Shown: positions 1-11,241 of the stretch, in pieces
How positions within the stretch are numbered: the stretch's first letter is position 1
Layout: each line of letters opens with the position of its first letter
Source: Bidens hawaiensis
Taxonomy: Eukaryota; Streptophyta; Magnoliopsida; Asterales; Asteraceae
Length of the DNA stretch: 64,000 bases
Assembly (NCBI GenBank): GCA_021521415.1
Contig: JAIQDT010002855.1
Span: 1 to 64,000, forward strand
Reading direction: 5' to 3'
The notes under the pieces: model-generated
What the model was told of the DNA's origin: nothing
The model's input: only the letters and a program-made list of their open reading frames with translations
The model's database searches: none
Program-made: the position numbers and the translations under genes

Positions 1-94
1 TTGGAACCAACACCAATTCAAACTTTCAACCCAACATATAGTCCATCTCCAAATAATATTCCAACAAACAACTATCATCAGATTTGTGGAAACC

Positions 95-1250
95 TCACAA
101 ATACCCTTGATCAAATTTGTACACCTCATTGTTGACTTTCAATTTATTGACTTTCTTGGCCACTTCAAATCCCCAGTCTTTTCTCAGACTAGTTGAACTA
201 GTTGTTTCTTTGATTGTCATACCAAGAAGCTTGAGTCTGACTTTGCATATGTCATTATCATTCCTACTCCTTCCTTCAAATAACCTCAAATTCCTTTCTT
301 GCCAAATATAATAAACTATGGCGGCCACCATAAGTCTTTGAACAATACTTTTAATAGACTTTCTCATGGGTAACTTTGAAAGATGTTCCACCCCAGCAGC
401 CAAACTTGGTGGAATATTTTGTAGTTGACCAATGCATTCAAGTTTTGATCATACTTTCCTTGAGTAAGAACACTCGAAGAAAAGATGATTATGACTATCC
501 CTTTGCTGATTGCATAAAGCACAATACTTGTCTTGAGCAAGAACTTTCCAAGCATACAATCTATCTTGAGTAGGAAGTCTCTCCTTAGTAGCTTGCCATA
601 AGAAGAAAGCATGCCTAGGAATGGCTTGACTAAACCAAATGACCTTAGCCCGTGGCTTAATTGGAGAATTATTACTGAAAACTTTGAAAGCTTCACTTGT
701 AGTGAAAGGTAGAAGCTTTTCATCTTTACAATTCCAAAGAATACTATCTTTCTTCTCATTAGTGAGGAGAGGAGGGTTACTAGCATATAGACAAGGGAAT
801 TTGAATCTCCACACTTCTGGCCATGCCCACGCACCATTCAAAATAACCTCATTGGCAGTAGTCTTCAAGTTCAAGCCAACATTTGAAATATCTCTTGGCG
901 TAATGAAAGAGCACAATGGACTAAGAGGATGCTAGTTATCATACCAAACATTAGTATCTTTACCATCACCCAAATAACTTATACAATGAGGCCAAATCTT
1001 CTCCTTACATTGCATTAGGTTTCTCCAACTCCAACATCTACCTTCTTTGTTGCTAATACCCCCAAAAGCTTCTGCCATTCAATCTGTGAATCTTGATCCA
1101 CCTTGTCCAAATTGTTTCAACACCACTTATAATATTCCAAAAATGCTTTGCCATTAGAGAGGTGTTCCTAGTCCTTAAAGATTTGATACCCAATCCACAT
1201 TGCTCTTTAGTCAAACAAACTTCATGCCAACTAACCATAGTCTTTCCCAC
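95..1250 (-). pseudogene. LINE ORF2, C-terminal part with zf-RVT (degenerate)
   Basis: This is the downstream third of the LINE ORF2 protein. At 1,053-1,250 there is the GLGIKSL-type segment that follows the RT in plant LINEs. At 449-916 is the zinc-binding zf-RVT region, with the pattern W-x-AIPRHAFFLWQ, then CALCNQQ, then H-N-H-L-FFEC. At 95-403 is the terminal tail containing the YYIWQERN motif that plant LINEs share. The segments lie in different frames, so at least three frameshifts or stops separate them. Function in the family is a nucleic-acid-binding extension of the RT; this copy is dead. Confidence 0.85.
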
Positions 1251-1461
1251 TGCACTATCCCCATTTGCCCATATAAATCTGTTGCAGAGTTTCTCAATCT
1301 CATCAGTAATATTGAAAGCAATAAAAACACTGAAAGCCTAGTAAACTTGCATAGAAGATATAACAGACTTAACCAGTTGAACCCTACCAGCAAAAGATAA
1401 ACTTTTTTTCTTCCAATCAGCAAGTTTTTTCTTGACTTTATCCAAAAGGCTGCTACAATCA

Positions 1462-2866
1462 TTACTGTAATCTTTTGTACACTAGAGGAATTCCCAAGTA
1501 TCTCATAGGGAGCTCAACAACTTTGAAAGGTAAAATGTGTTTAATAATATCCTGAGTTAGAGAAGGAATATTACCAAAATACATTGTACTTTTGCTCATG
1601 TTAGGAATAAGCCCAGACATCCCACTGAATTCATGCAAAGCTTGTCTTATGACTGCCACAGATAAACTATCCGGATGAACAAACACCAAAAGATCATCAG
1701 CAAAACATAAATGAGTTAGCTGCTGCTCCTTACACTTCCAATGGTATTTAAAATTTTGATCTTGCTGAATTTTTCCTCTTCAAAACCAAATTCAAGGTTT
1801 CCATAACCAAAGTAAAGAGATAAGGAGACATAGGATCCCCCTGTTTTAAGCCCCTCAAGCCTTTAAAATAACCAAAAACATCCGCATTTACACAAACAGA
1901 GTAATGCGCCTCCCTTAAACATGTCATGATCCAGTGAACCATACAAGGAGGATAACCAAAATATATAAGACACTTCTCAAGGAAATCATGATCAACAGTA
2001 TCATATGCTTTCTGAAGATCAATTTTTAAAGCCAACCTTGATGTACCCGTGCCCCTATGATAATTTCTCATCAGCTCTTGAGTTAGAAGAATGTTATAAG
2101 CTATTTTCCTTCCAGGAACAAAGGCACCATGACAGTTATCCACCACCAAACTCAAAGAACTCTTTATTCTAAGCCTCCCAATGTAGAAAAATTCCTGAAC
2201 AACCTTACACACTTCTTCACCCACTACACTCCTTGATGCTTTAAAAAACTTAGAAGAAAAACCATCTGGCCCATGAGCTTTATCATCGTCAATATCAAAC
2301 ATTGCCATTTTGACCTCTTCATCAGTAACATGAACTATCATTTTCTCAGCAACATTACCAGGAATCTTATTACAAAAAAAACTACCAGGGTCAATAATGT
2401 CATTTACCCTATCTTTTTTCCCCATAAAAGACTTAAAATGTGTAACAAATGCCTCCCCCACTTCATTATCTTCAAACAAGTTACATGAACCATCTTTAAT
2501 CACTGTTATTCTATTTTTGCTTTGTTTCCCCTTTATCACCTTATGAAAATAAGAAGTGTTTTGGTCACTAACCTTGAGCCACTCAACTTTAGCTTTCTGC
2601 TTCAAATAAATTTCTTCCTCTTCCATAGCTTCTTTTAAGGCTTTCAAATAAACAAGTTCTTCATGTCTAACTTCCTCATTATCAGAATCTTTAACCATAT
2701 CACCCTGAACCCTACCCAATTCTGTTCTCAAAAACATAACCTTGGCATGCAAATCTCCCTGATCCTTTCCCAAATCTCTTAACTTCTTCTTCAGATCTTT
2801 TAGTTTCTGAGTAACTAAGAAAATGTAACACCCTCTAATATTGTTATCCCAACATCTTTTGAGCAA
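1462..2866 (-). pseudogene. LINE ORF2 reverse transcriptase (broken)
   Basis: The RT domain of a plant L1-type LINE, which primes cDNA synthesis at a nicked target. Seen on the minus strand: the KAHGPDGFSS motif, the GAFVPGRK motif, the KIDLQKAYDTVDH catalytic motif, the GLKQGDPMSPYLF motif and the FADD box near 1,704-1,715, then the YLGIPLV segment. A frameshift or stop lies between 1,748 and the FADD box. The usual stretch of about 40 residues between the FFYIGRL segment and the RIKSSL segment is missing without loss of frame, which removes the SLIPK / FRPI block. The N-terminal part is a charged linker leading from the endonuclease. Confidence 0.88.
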
Positions 2867-3653
2867 GTAAGAACTTTTTGTGCTTGGTCAAATGATTCAT
2901 AAACTTAAATGATCTTGGCTTCCAATGATGAGTTCTTTGAAAAGATAATAAACCTGGAGAATGATCTGAAGTGTAGAAAGGCAAGAACATGACATGCACA
3001 GAAGGATGAATGTCATTAAACTCAGCATTAGCCATAACTCTATCCAATTTCTTTAAAAGGCCCCCAACCCTACCAGGAGATTTATTCCAGGTAAAAGAGA
3101 ACCCATTGAAAGGAATATCTTCAATCTCTGCAGCCTCACAACATTCTCTAAAATCTATCATAGCAGCATTAGGCATAGAAGACCCCATTGACTTTTCATT
3201 TGGACTAAGAATAACATTGAAATCACCCATAACCACCCAAAGCTCCTTGTTCATTCTTCCAGCAAACTCTATTAGATTCTTCCATAAAGACCTTCTTAAA
3301 GGAGCCTTTACCTGTCCATACACAAATGAACAGAAAAAATGATGCTGCTTGTTAATAGGCTTGATAAAACAGTTGATGAGCTGATCTGTGTGGTTAATAA
3401 TCATTAGTTCAGCAACATTAGGATTCCACCCAACAATTATTCTGACCCAGCCTTTACAATAAACAGAGTTTGACACCCAATTCCAGTTACCAAAAACCTT
3501 ACTGCAAACACTTGGTAATTTTGAAGCTTTAACATGCGACTCCAAAATACAACAAACACTCACCCCCTGTTCTTGAATTAATTCTTTAATATCATTTTGC
3601 CTAGGAGTCCCATTCATCCCCCTAACATTCCAATACACAACTTTAACATCCAT
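2844..3653 (-). pseudogene. LINE ORF2 AP-type endonuclease domain
   Basis: The N-terminal endonuclease/exonuclease/phosphatase-fold domain of ORF2, which nicks target DNA for target-primed reverse transcription. Expected motifs are present in order: WNVRG, the LESHV catalytic-acid region, VMGDFN, FTWNKSPG and the terminal TSDHSP. I chose the ATG at 3,653, followed by DVKVVYWNVRG; an upstream in-frame ATG at 3,680 is possible. The ORF1 stop at 3,643 overlaps this start by 11 nt, which is common for plant LINEs. The domain itself is open, and the frame is lost near the start of the RT region at about 2,850. Confidence 0.88.
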
Positions 3654-5046
3654 TACTAACATCTTGAATTTCGGAATCACACAATTCTTGTGCGTTCTGA
3701 TTGAGGATATTTTTGTCCAATCTCATGAATTCCCCAGTTTCATTTGTTTCAGACTCAACCTCATCCTCCTCACCATCCTCCATATCACTGCCACTTTCTT
3801 CATTTGTGTCACTATCAAATTGTACACATACATTTCTGCCTTCATTGAATTCATTCATACTACACATTATAGCAAAAAAAACCTTCATTGGCACTTAGCC
3901 CAGCCATTTCTAACTTCAGCGGAGGGACTTCTTTGTTGATGATAAATTGCATGATAACATCTTGTTGAGCTTCAGTAATGCCCCTATAGCAATCTTCAAG
4001 AGATGATGTGATTATCTTTTTAGTAGCAACTTCACCACTAGCCTTTGTAATGTCAACAGAAAATTGTTCTAACACATCAAAAGAGTTTGATAACTCCACA
4101 ACATTTGGATTAACACTCTTTCCTTGATCCTTCTTTGGTTTACTATTCTTGACCCTATATTCTTGCCTTACATTCTCCCCAACATTTCCGACCCCATTCC
4201 TTCCCATATTACTTGTAGTAACAATACCATTAGACTCCCCACTCATTCCTTTCCCTTTATCCTGCTGCCTTTTGTCATTATTAAACTGGTAATTCTGACC
4301 CTTATTACCCTTGTTATTGTTGCTACCATTAGAATGACCATTTTGCCCTTGCTTACTAGAAACATTATTTGTTATATTATGTTTATTCACCCCATTCCCT
4401 GCTTGCATTCTACCTTTATTTTTTATCATTATTTTGAACTTGTTGCCTCTGACCAGTTTGCCCCACCTTGGTCAACCTATATTTCTCCCACCCTTATTCT
4501 TTCTTTCGACCAATTGAAAACCATCTGCATCTAGGTCACATTTCTTCTTTGGGGACAATGTTGCAGCTTTTTTCTCCTCTTCTTTTTTCAATCTAGCAAC
4601 TTTTTCTTCCTCATTCAACTCTCTTCTTGTGCAATAATTATAACAATGTCCATACACTTGCAAAAACTACAGTTTGATGGCAATTTCTGATATTCTATGT
4701 CAACATAGATGCTTGGACCCGGATCATCCCCCTCCCCTGGATATATTGCTCATTTTCTCAGGAAGAATATCAAGGACTGGAATATCAGTTAGAACTCTAG
4801 CAAATTTGGCTACAGTCTCTTCCTTGGCACATTTTTCAGTGGTAATAGCATCAAAATATTAGGGGATTACTAATGTAACTAATGACTTCACATATACTCT
4901 TTGTGTTCCACAGTTCAATTGGCATATTCTTAATGGTAATCCAACTTGGAATTGTCTTGGGTTTAGGCTTATCAATACTAACTCCTTTCCCCCACTCATT
5001 AAGACACAAAGGAATTTTACCCACAATCCAAGGCCCGACTTTTAAC
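3643..5046 (-). pseudogene. LINE ORF1 (gag-like), C-terminal half
   Basis: The RNA-binding ORF1 of the LINE, downstream of the copia insertion. Just left of the insertion the minus strand encodes a GPWIVGK segment followed by W-(11)-PSWI-(3)-NMPIELW, which is the second half of a DUF4283-like domain. A zinc knuckle follows at about 4,625-4,680 (spacing C-x2-C-x4-H-x4-C) but is split by a 1-bp frameshift. The rest (3,643-4,429) is rich in Asn, Gln, Gly and Lys and ends in an acidic tail. Several frame changes are present. ORF1 is expected to coat LINE RNA; this copy is inactive. Confidence 0.8.
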
Positions 5047-6011
5047 TGTTGGGTTTCTATGGATATTTTAAATTTAGTTAACCATTTAACTAGTCACAAT
5101 TAAGGCGGAAGCGTGATATAAACAAACTAAACATATGTATCCATGTGTATATATATGTATATATATTACAAGTTTATAGGAAATGTGTACATGAATAACC
5201 TAATTTATTCATGTTATAAGATTACCAATAATCTATATATTAGAAACCCGAAGCAAGGATCAAATGATACGGGAAAAACTAAACTATCAAAGCTTGTAAA
5301 ACTTACATTCTTAAACCTTTAAGAGATGTAGTTGATGGTTGAAGAAGATGATGATGTTGATGCTAGACTTTCAAAGGGAAGATCCTCAAACGGAAGATAC
5401 CCCGAGCCTCCAACACACACCGAGCTATGTTAGGGAGCTTGAACACGAGAAAAACGAGACCCGAACCTCTTCTTTTCTTGTCTTCGGCCGAACCAAAAAG
5501 CAAGAGAGAAAAGGTGTTGTATATTTTTTCTTACTTGAAAGTATGTTGATGCTATTTAAAAATGAGATCATATCTCAATCAAATCCTTGGTTAGGTCTTG
5601 GTCAAGTAAGTCTTACTCAACCTACATCAACTCTTTACCAACTTTGACCAAGTGTATGGAGTGTATGTGACTCATGTTTTAAATGATATATATATTTTAT
5701 ACCTTATAAAATATATAAACACCCCTTCTTTTATAAACCATTTTATAAAAGAACACATGTTTAAATAATCATTCCAATAATAATTATTTGAATAAATAAA
5801 TTAACCAATTAATTTATTTAACACTTTCAAGTAATTATTCAGAAACCCGATTTCTGAATGTGTCGTGTTCTGTATTTGTTTTATAGATCATATCTCAACA
5901 AATACATAATTGGTGTGTGTCTAACTCGTTATTGGGTATGACCCGACTTGGATCAAACACAACTAGCCACATTAACCTAATTATGTGTCTCGGGCATACG
6001 GTATTCCAACA
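5047..6011 (-). repeat. copia 3' LTR
   Basis: 965-bp long terminal repeat, the downstream one for this minus-strand element. Boundaries are set by TG/CA ends, by identity to 12,586-13,550 and by the TTAAC duplication. An open frame of 102 codons occurs on the plus strand in both LTRs, but only because the LTRs are identical. Confidence 0.97.
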
Positions 6012-6022
6012 ATCTCCCACTT
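6012..6022 (-). other. copia polypurine tract
   Basis: On the minus strand the purine run AAGTGGGAGAT directly abuts the 3' LTR. This is the expected primer for plus-strand DNA synthesis. Confidence 0.8.
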
Positions 6023-6793
6023 GCACGTGACTCATAAGAAGTTAATGCTAATGGTGAATACCGCCTAACAACAGGTCACCACCCCTAGTGTGTTTGACTA
6101 AGTGCCATTCAATAACATCATCCCCTTCAAGTCCATACTTGATATGATATAGGTAAGTCTTATCATTACATCCCTTTGTTACTAGATGTCCTGTCAAATC
6201 GAAGAGACACAGAGTGATCATTCTCTCAATGATTCAACTTAACAGGCCTTAGACATCTAAACTCTCAACACATAAGAGGAACAAATCCCATCTTGACTGC
6301 ATACATCCTCGTTGACATCTCATATGATATCTGAGCTCTTTCTTACACGTCATCGTGTTACCGAAATAACAAAGAAGAGAGTCAAGTTATCAGACTTGAT
6401 GGAAAAACCAGATCCAATATGCATCTCAGGTCAAAGGACACAATGATACTCGCCTTTACTCAAGGATTACTTATGATCAGTTGCACTAACTACATGCAGT
6501 GATCCTTGAGAGCGGATCATGTCCAATATTTGTATCCCACAAATATCTATGAACCTTGGTGGCAAACCTATGCCCTATATTCATCACATGAATATCAACC
6601 AATCCGGGTTTATAATAGTCTTACCTTCATACTTGTTCCCACAAGTATGATCGACTACGGACGTTTAGAACAACATAAGTCATTCATGGATTAAACATGC
6701 AAATATAGAACATAACTCATTGAATAATTAAAACATAATTAATTTTCATGAGATACCCATTACATTCGTTCTTATACAAACACTAAATACAGA
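6023..6793. other. copia 3' untranslated region
   Basis: About 770 bp between the end of pol and the polypurine tract. I see no motif or reading frame worth calling. Confidence 0.6.
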
Positions 6794-7984
6794 TTAAATC
6801 CACTCACTAGAATACCGAAGTCCTAATGCACAAACATGACCCTCATGCTTTGGCCTATCGAGGAGCTTCGTGAGTGGGTCCGCAATATTTTGATCGGTAT
6901 GAACTTTATGAATACATATCTTTCCCTTTTCAACTTCATCCCTTATGTAGTTGAATCTGCGCTCAATGTGCCTCGTTTTCTGATGAGCACGAGGCTCCTT
7001 GATCTGTGCAATAGCACCCTCATTGTCACAGAATATCTCTAGGGGCTCCTGAATGGTAGAGATAATCCCTAGATCCATGATGAACTTTTTCATCCATGCA
7101 GCCTCTTGGGCTGCCATTGAAGCGGCGATGTACTCAGATTCTGTAGTGGATAACGCGACAACATCCTGCTTCGAACTCTTCCAAGAGACAGCGCCTCCAT
7201 TCAAAATGAAGACATATCCCGACTGTGACCGAGAATCATCTCGGTCAGTTTGGAAACTCGCATCCACGTAACCCTTTACGACGAGTTCCTCCTCACCAGA
7301 CCCATATATTAAAAACATATCCTTAGTCCTTCTAAGGTATTTTAATATATTCTTGACAGCCATCCAATGACTGTCACCTGGGTTGTGCTGGTATCTACTC
7401 GTTATGCTTAAAGCATACGAGACGTCCGGTCTGGTGCACATCATTGCATACATAATAGATCCTATTGCCGAAGCGTAAGGAACATGCTTCATCCTATCCT
7501 GCTCTTCCTTAGAGCTAGGACTTTGGGATGAGCTTAACACGGTTCCTCTAGGAATAGGTACCAAACCTTTCTTAGAGTTTTCCATCCTGAACCTTTTCAG
7601 GATTTTATCAATGTACGCACTTTGATTGAGTCCGATCAATTTCCTTTGTGTATCCCTATAGACCTTTATTCCCAAGATATATGTCGCTTCTCCAAGATCC
7701 TTAATTGAGAAACGACTACTTAACCACGCTTTAACGCTCTCCATACTTGGTATATCATTTCCAAATAAAAGTATATCATCGACATACAAAATAAGGAACA
7801 TGATTATACTCCCACTAGCCCATTTATATACACACGCCTCATCACCGTTTTGGACGAAACCAAACGCTTTGATTTCTTCATTAAAACGATGATTCCACAT
7901 CCGTGATGCTTGTTTCAACCCGTAGATTGATTTCCTTAACTTACATACTTTATCAGGATTAGATGGATCGACAAAACCTTCAGG
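6794..7984 (-). CDS. copia pol, C-terminal part: RT palm and RNase H
   Basis: Continuation of the gag-pol polyprotein in the same frame after the single TAG at 7,985-7,987. It starts with PEGFVDPSN and SIYGLKQASRMW, holds the RT catalytic box YVDDILLFG and the YLRRTKD segment, and then RNase H with VDASFQTDRDD, the ALSTTESEYIAA motif, DNEGAIA and the KTRHIERR motif. The frame is uninterrupted to its natural stop at 6,794. RT copies element RNA into DNA; RNase H removes the RNA strand. A separate start codon is unlikely, so expression would need read-through of the TAG. Confidence 0.9.
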   Translation of the reverse strand, partial: PEGFVDPSNPDKVCKLRKSIYGLKQASRMWNHRFNEEIKAFGFVQNGDEACVYKWASGSIIMFLILYVDDILLFGNDIPSMESVKAWLSSRFSIKDLGEATYILGIKVYRDTQRKLIGLNQSAYIDKILKRFRMENSKKGLVPIPRGTVLSSSQSPSSKEEQDRMKHVPYASAIGSIMYAMMCTRPDVSYALSITSRYQHNPGDSHWMAVKNILKYLRRTKDMFLIYGSGEEELVVKGYVDASFQTDRDDSRSQSGYVFILNGGAVSWKSSKQDVVALSTTESEYIAASMAAQEAAWMKKFIMDLGIISTIQEPLEIFCDNEGAIAQIKEPRAHQKTRHIERRFNYIRDEVEKGKICIHKVHTDQNIADPLTKLLDRPKHEGHVCALGLRYSSEWI

Positions 7985-10834
7985 CTAAACCATATGGACA
8001 TCTTCCTCAAGATATCCATTAAGAAAAGCGGTCTTGACATCCATTTGCCATATCTCATAATCAAAATGAGCTGCAATGGCAAATAATATCCTGATCGACT
8101 TAAGCATCGCGACCGGCGAGAAGGTTTCATCATAATCAATCCCTTGAGTTTGCGTGAAACCTTTTGCTACAAGTCGTGCTTTATAAGTATCTAAATTTCC
8201 ATGCATATCGGTCTTCTTCTTGAAGACCCACTTACATCCAACCATTTTGGAGTTAAGTGGACGATTAACCAATTCCCAAACTTGGTTATCGTGCATGGAT
8301 TGCATCTCGGCGCTCATGGCTTCAAGCCACTTGTCACAATCAGGTTGTGACATAGCATCTTTGTAGGAGATCGGTTCATCCGAATCGACCAAGTAGCAAT
8401 CATCCACAAGAAATCCATATTTCTTGGGAGGTCGACTAATCCTACTATATCTGCGAGCAACGTGTGTATGATCAACCATTTGATCACCTTCAACATCCTC
8501 GTGTTGAAAACTAGTATCGACCAACTGTGTATCATCCAGTGATTCTTGAACCTCTTCAAGTTCCACTCTCTTTTCACTAGGTCCTTCCATAAGGAACTTA
8601 GTTTCTAAGAAGTATCCTTTGCGTGAAATAAACACTTTTTGTTCACTAGGATCATAGAATATATATCCTATATCATCCTTTGGGTATCCTATGAAGATAC
8701 ACCTGATGGATCGAGCCTCAAGCTTATTTGGGGTGTCACGTTTAACATAAACTATGCATCCCCATACCCTTAAATATGAAAAGGATGGAACCTTTCCATG
8801 CCACACTTCATAGGGTATTCGATCCACCTTTTTGGTCGGGGCCATATTCAAAATACGAGCCGCTGTAAGTAGCGCATATCCCCAAAATGATGGCGGTAGT
8901 GAGCTTCGTGCCATCATTGATCGAACCATGTCCAACAGTGTTCTATTCCTTCTCTCGGATACTCCGTTATGTTGAGGAGTTCCAGGAGGAGTGAACTGTG
9001 AAATAATTCCACAATCTCTAAGATGACATTGAAAAGCATCACTTAGGTATTCGCCTCCTCTATCGGAGCGGAGTACCTTGATTGTTCGGTCGAGCTGATT
9101 TTGTACTTCATTTTGAAATTCCTTGAACATTTCAAAGGCTTCATATTTGTGTTTCATTAGATACACATACCCATATCGACTAAAATCGTCGGTAAAGGTA
9201 ATGAAGTACCTTTCACTATTCCTACTAGTGGGCTTGAGAGGTCCGCATACATCCGTATGTATGATACCTAACAAGTCCTTAGCCCTCTCATTTGTACCTT
9301 TAAAAGGTTCTTTGGTCATCTTGCCTTGAATACAAGATTCACACTCATCAAACGAACCTAACTCATTTGTTTTCAAAAGACCATTCTTTTGGAGAGTATT
9401 TACACGATTCTTGTTTATGTGTCCAAGACGACAATGCCAAATGTAGGAATCACTCAAATCCTTTTTGAGTCTTTTAGTGGAAGTTTGATATAATGAGCTA
9501 TTTGAGGTATTGTCATGAACCAATTCATAAATACCGTTGTTTGGTACAGCTTTAAAATAAAAGATACCATTAGATGATACATGCATTTCTGATTTTACAA
9601 ATTTAAAGTCAAAGTTACATTGTCTAAGAAGGTGCACGGAAATAATGTTCCTAGTCAAACTAGGAGCATACAAAACATTTCTCAAAACAACTTCCAAACC
9701 ACTTGGAAGCGATAAAGTGAAGTCTCCTCTAGCGACCACGTGCACCCTTGCACCGTTGCCCATGAAAAGACTCACTTCGCCCTTCTTTAAGTCTTCATTC
9801 CTTTTGAACCCCTGCAACCAATTGCAAATATGAGTTCCACATCCGGTATCCAATACCCATGTGTTAGAAGAAATAAGATTTAGCTCAATATTAATCATAA
9901 AGACATTACCCGAGGCATGCCCCGCATTCCTCTTGTCTCTTAGCTCTTTTAGGTAGACCGGGCAATTGCGTTTCCAATGTCCGGTCTCCCCACAACCAAA
10001 ACAAGGATCATCCTTATGACCCCTCGGTTCCACAACCTTTTGTTTCTTTGCCATAACCGGTGATTTGCCCTTACCCTTAAGATGCACAGGAGGACCCTTT
10101 CTTTTTGCTACCTTAGCCTTAGAATTGGGTTGAGATCGATTCTTGGATTTACCTTCATTGATCGCAAACACGGGTAAAACCCTTTTACCCATGCTCGCCT
10201 CGGCTGTTTTAAGCATTGAGTGAAGTTCTTCAATGTTTTTGTCCCACCCATTCATGTTATAATTTAACACGAAAGTGTCGAACCTTTTCGACAGGGAGTT
10301 AAGGATCAAATCCGTTGCTAACTCTTTTGAGATGGGACAATTGAGCTTGGCGAGGCGATCAATGTAACTTTTCATCTTAAGTACATAAGTTGAAACTGGT
10401 TGATTATCATCCATTCTACATGCATGCAAGGCTCGAACCGTTTCGAACCTTTCAACTCTTGATTGCTTAAGGAACATTTCCTTAAGTTGAGTAATCATGT
10501 CGTACGCATTATGGTTTTCGAAATCCTTTTGGATTTCGGGAACCATAGTCGCCAACATGAGGCATGACACTTGAATGGAATCTTCCGTGTGTTGGACCCA
10601 ATTCATATATTCGACCTCACTTCCCTCTTCCGGTTCGTTGGGGATAGGTGTTTCCAAAACATGATATAATTTTTCTTGTTTTAGAACAATCCTTAAATTT
10701 CGGAACCAATCCGAAAAGTTATTGTGGTTAAGACGGTCTTTAGCGAGAATAGATCGGAGAGATACATTTTGGACGTTAGGGATTATGTTGTCGTCGACGT
10801 GTGCGGCCATCTGCAGAATTTTAATTAAGTTCAT
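7985..10834 (-). CDS. copia gag-protease-integrase-RT polyprotein, ends at one premature stop
   Basis: 949 codons on the minus strand. In order: gag (residues about 1-260); CCHC zinc knuckle CFGCGETGHWKRNC at about 278-291 (9,962-10,003); aspartic protease with WVLDTGCG near 327; integrase zinc finger H-x-RLGH ... CESC; integrase core with HTDVCGP, SDRGGEY and the Glu in GVSERRNRT; then the start of RT with WVFKKK, ARLVAKGFTQ and DVKTAFLNG. It stops at TAG where copia elements usually have Gln just before PEGF, which suggests a CAG to TAG change. An alternative start, the MAAHVDD methionine at residue 9, is equally plausible. Confidence 0.95.
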   Translation of the reverse strand: MNLIKILQMAAHVDDNIIPNVQNVSLRSILAKDRLNHNNFSDWFRNLRIVLKQEKLYHVLETPIPNEPEEGSEVEYMNWVQHTEDSIQVSCLMLATMVPEIQKDFENHNAYDMITQLKEMFLKQSRVERFETVRALHACRMDDNQPVSTYVLKMKSYIDRLAKLNCPISKELATDLILNSLSKRFDTFVLNYNMNGWDKNIEELHSMLKTAEASMGKRVLPVFAINEGKSKNRSQPNSKAKVAKRKGPPVHLKGKGKSPVMAKKQKVVEPRGHKDDPCFGCGETGHWKRNCPVYLKELRDKRNAGHASGNVFMINIELNLISSNTWVLDTGCGTHICNWLQGFKRNEDLKKGEVSLFMGNGARVHVVARGDFTLSLPSGLEVVLRNVLYAPSLTRNIISVHLLRQCNFDFKFVKSEMHVSSNGIFYFKAVPNNGIYELVHDNTSNSSLYQTSTKRLKKDLSDSYIWHCRLGHINKNRVNTLQKNGLLKTNELGSFDECESCIQGKMTKEPFKGTNERAKDLLGIIHTDVCGPLKPTSRNSERYFITFTDDFSRYGYVYLMKHKYEAFEMFKEFQNEVQNQLDRTIKVLRSDRGGEYLSDAFQCHLRDCGIISQFTPPGTPQHNGVSERRNRTLLDMVRSMMARSSLPPSFWGYALLTAARILNMAPTKKVDRIPYEVWHGKVPSFSYLRVWGCIVYVKRDTPNKLEARSIRCIFIGYPKDDIGYIFYDPSEQKVFISRKGYFLETKFLMEGPSEKRVELEEVQESLDDTQLVDTSFQHEDVEGDQMVDHTHVARRYSRISRPPKKYGFLVDDCYLVDSDEPISYKDAMSQPDCDKWLEAMSAEMQSMHDNQVWELVNRPLNSKMVGCKWVFKKKTDMHGNLDTYKARLVAKGFTQTQGIDYDETFSPVAMLKSIRILFAIAAHFDYEIWQMDVKTAFLNGYLEEDVHMV

Positions 10835-10929
10835 TTTAGTGTTTTACCTTTTTAATTATTAATACCCTTTTATATATACCAAATATAATTAATAATTAAA
10901 ATCTAGAATCCAACGATAAACCCGACTCC

Positions 10930-11241
10930 GGTTAGGTGACCTTTTTCCCATTGTCGGTTTATCAAGGTAGTTATTCATAACAATTGCAAACCCTTTTGCA
11001 ACTTCTAGAGTTTATGGGACCGGTTCGAAATCATATTTCGTGTCGGCATGTTTATCCCATCAACACCTATTAGACCCTATGCTTGGGTGACCCTCTTCAC
11101 ATGGTTCTAATTTAAGTCGTCCTACTTGTATCAACTTGTAATATCAACATACAAACGGTTAGGTGACCTTTTTCCCATTTATATGCCAATATTACCTCAA
11201 CATATTAATTTACTCTACGCGGTTAGGTGACCTTTTTCCCA
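10930..11241 (-). repeat. 21-bp motif present three times in the copia leader
   Basis: Three exact copies, beginning at 10,930, 11,159 and 11,221. On the plus strand each opens GGTTAGGTGACC and closes TTTTTCCCA. The core GGTGACC is palindromic around its centre. Spacing is uneven (229 and 62 bp), so it is not a simple tandem repeat. Confidence 0.85.

Larger units (their letters stand above)
1..5046 (-). mobile_element. L1-like LINE, 3' portion (left of the copia insertion)
   Basis: This is the downstream part of a non-LTR retrotransposon read on the minus strand. From right to left it holds the end of ORF1, an AP-type endonuclease, an RT, a zf-RVT region and a C-terminal region. That order is the one used by plant L1-type LINEs. 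Its 3' end lies outside the window, because no poly(A) (poly-T on the plus strand) is seen at base 1. The upstream part continues at 13,551 after the copia element. Several stops, frameshifts and one internal deletion make it non-functional. Confidence 0.9.

Noticed and set aside
5339..5647. 102-codon open frame repeated at 12,878-13,186
   Set aside because: It is duplicated only because both lie in the near-identical copia LTRs, is on the strand opposite to the element, and has no recognisable domain.
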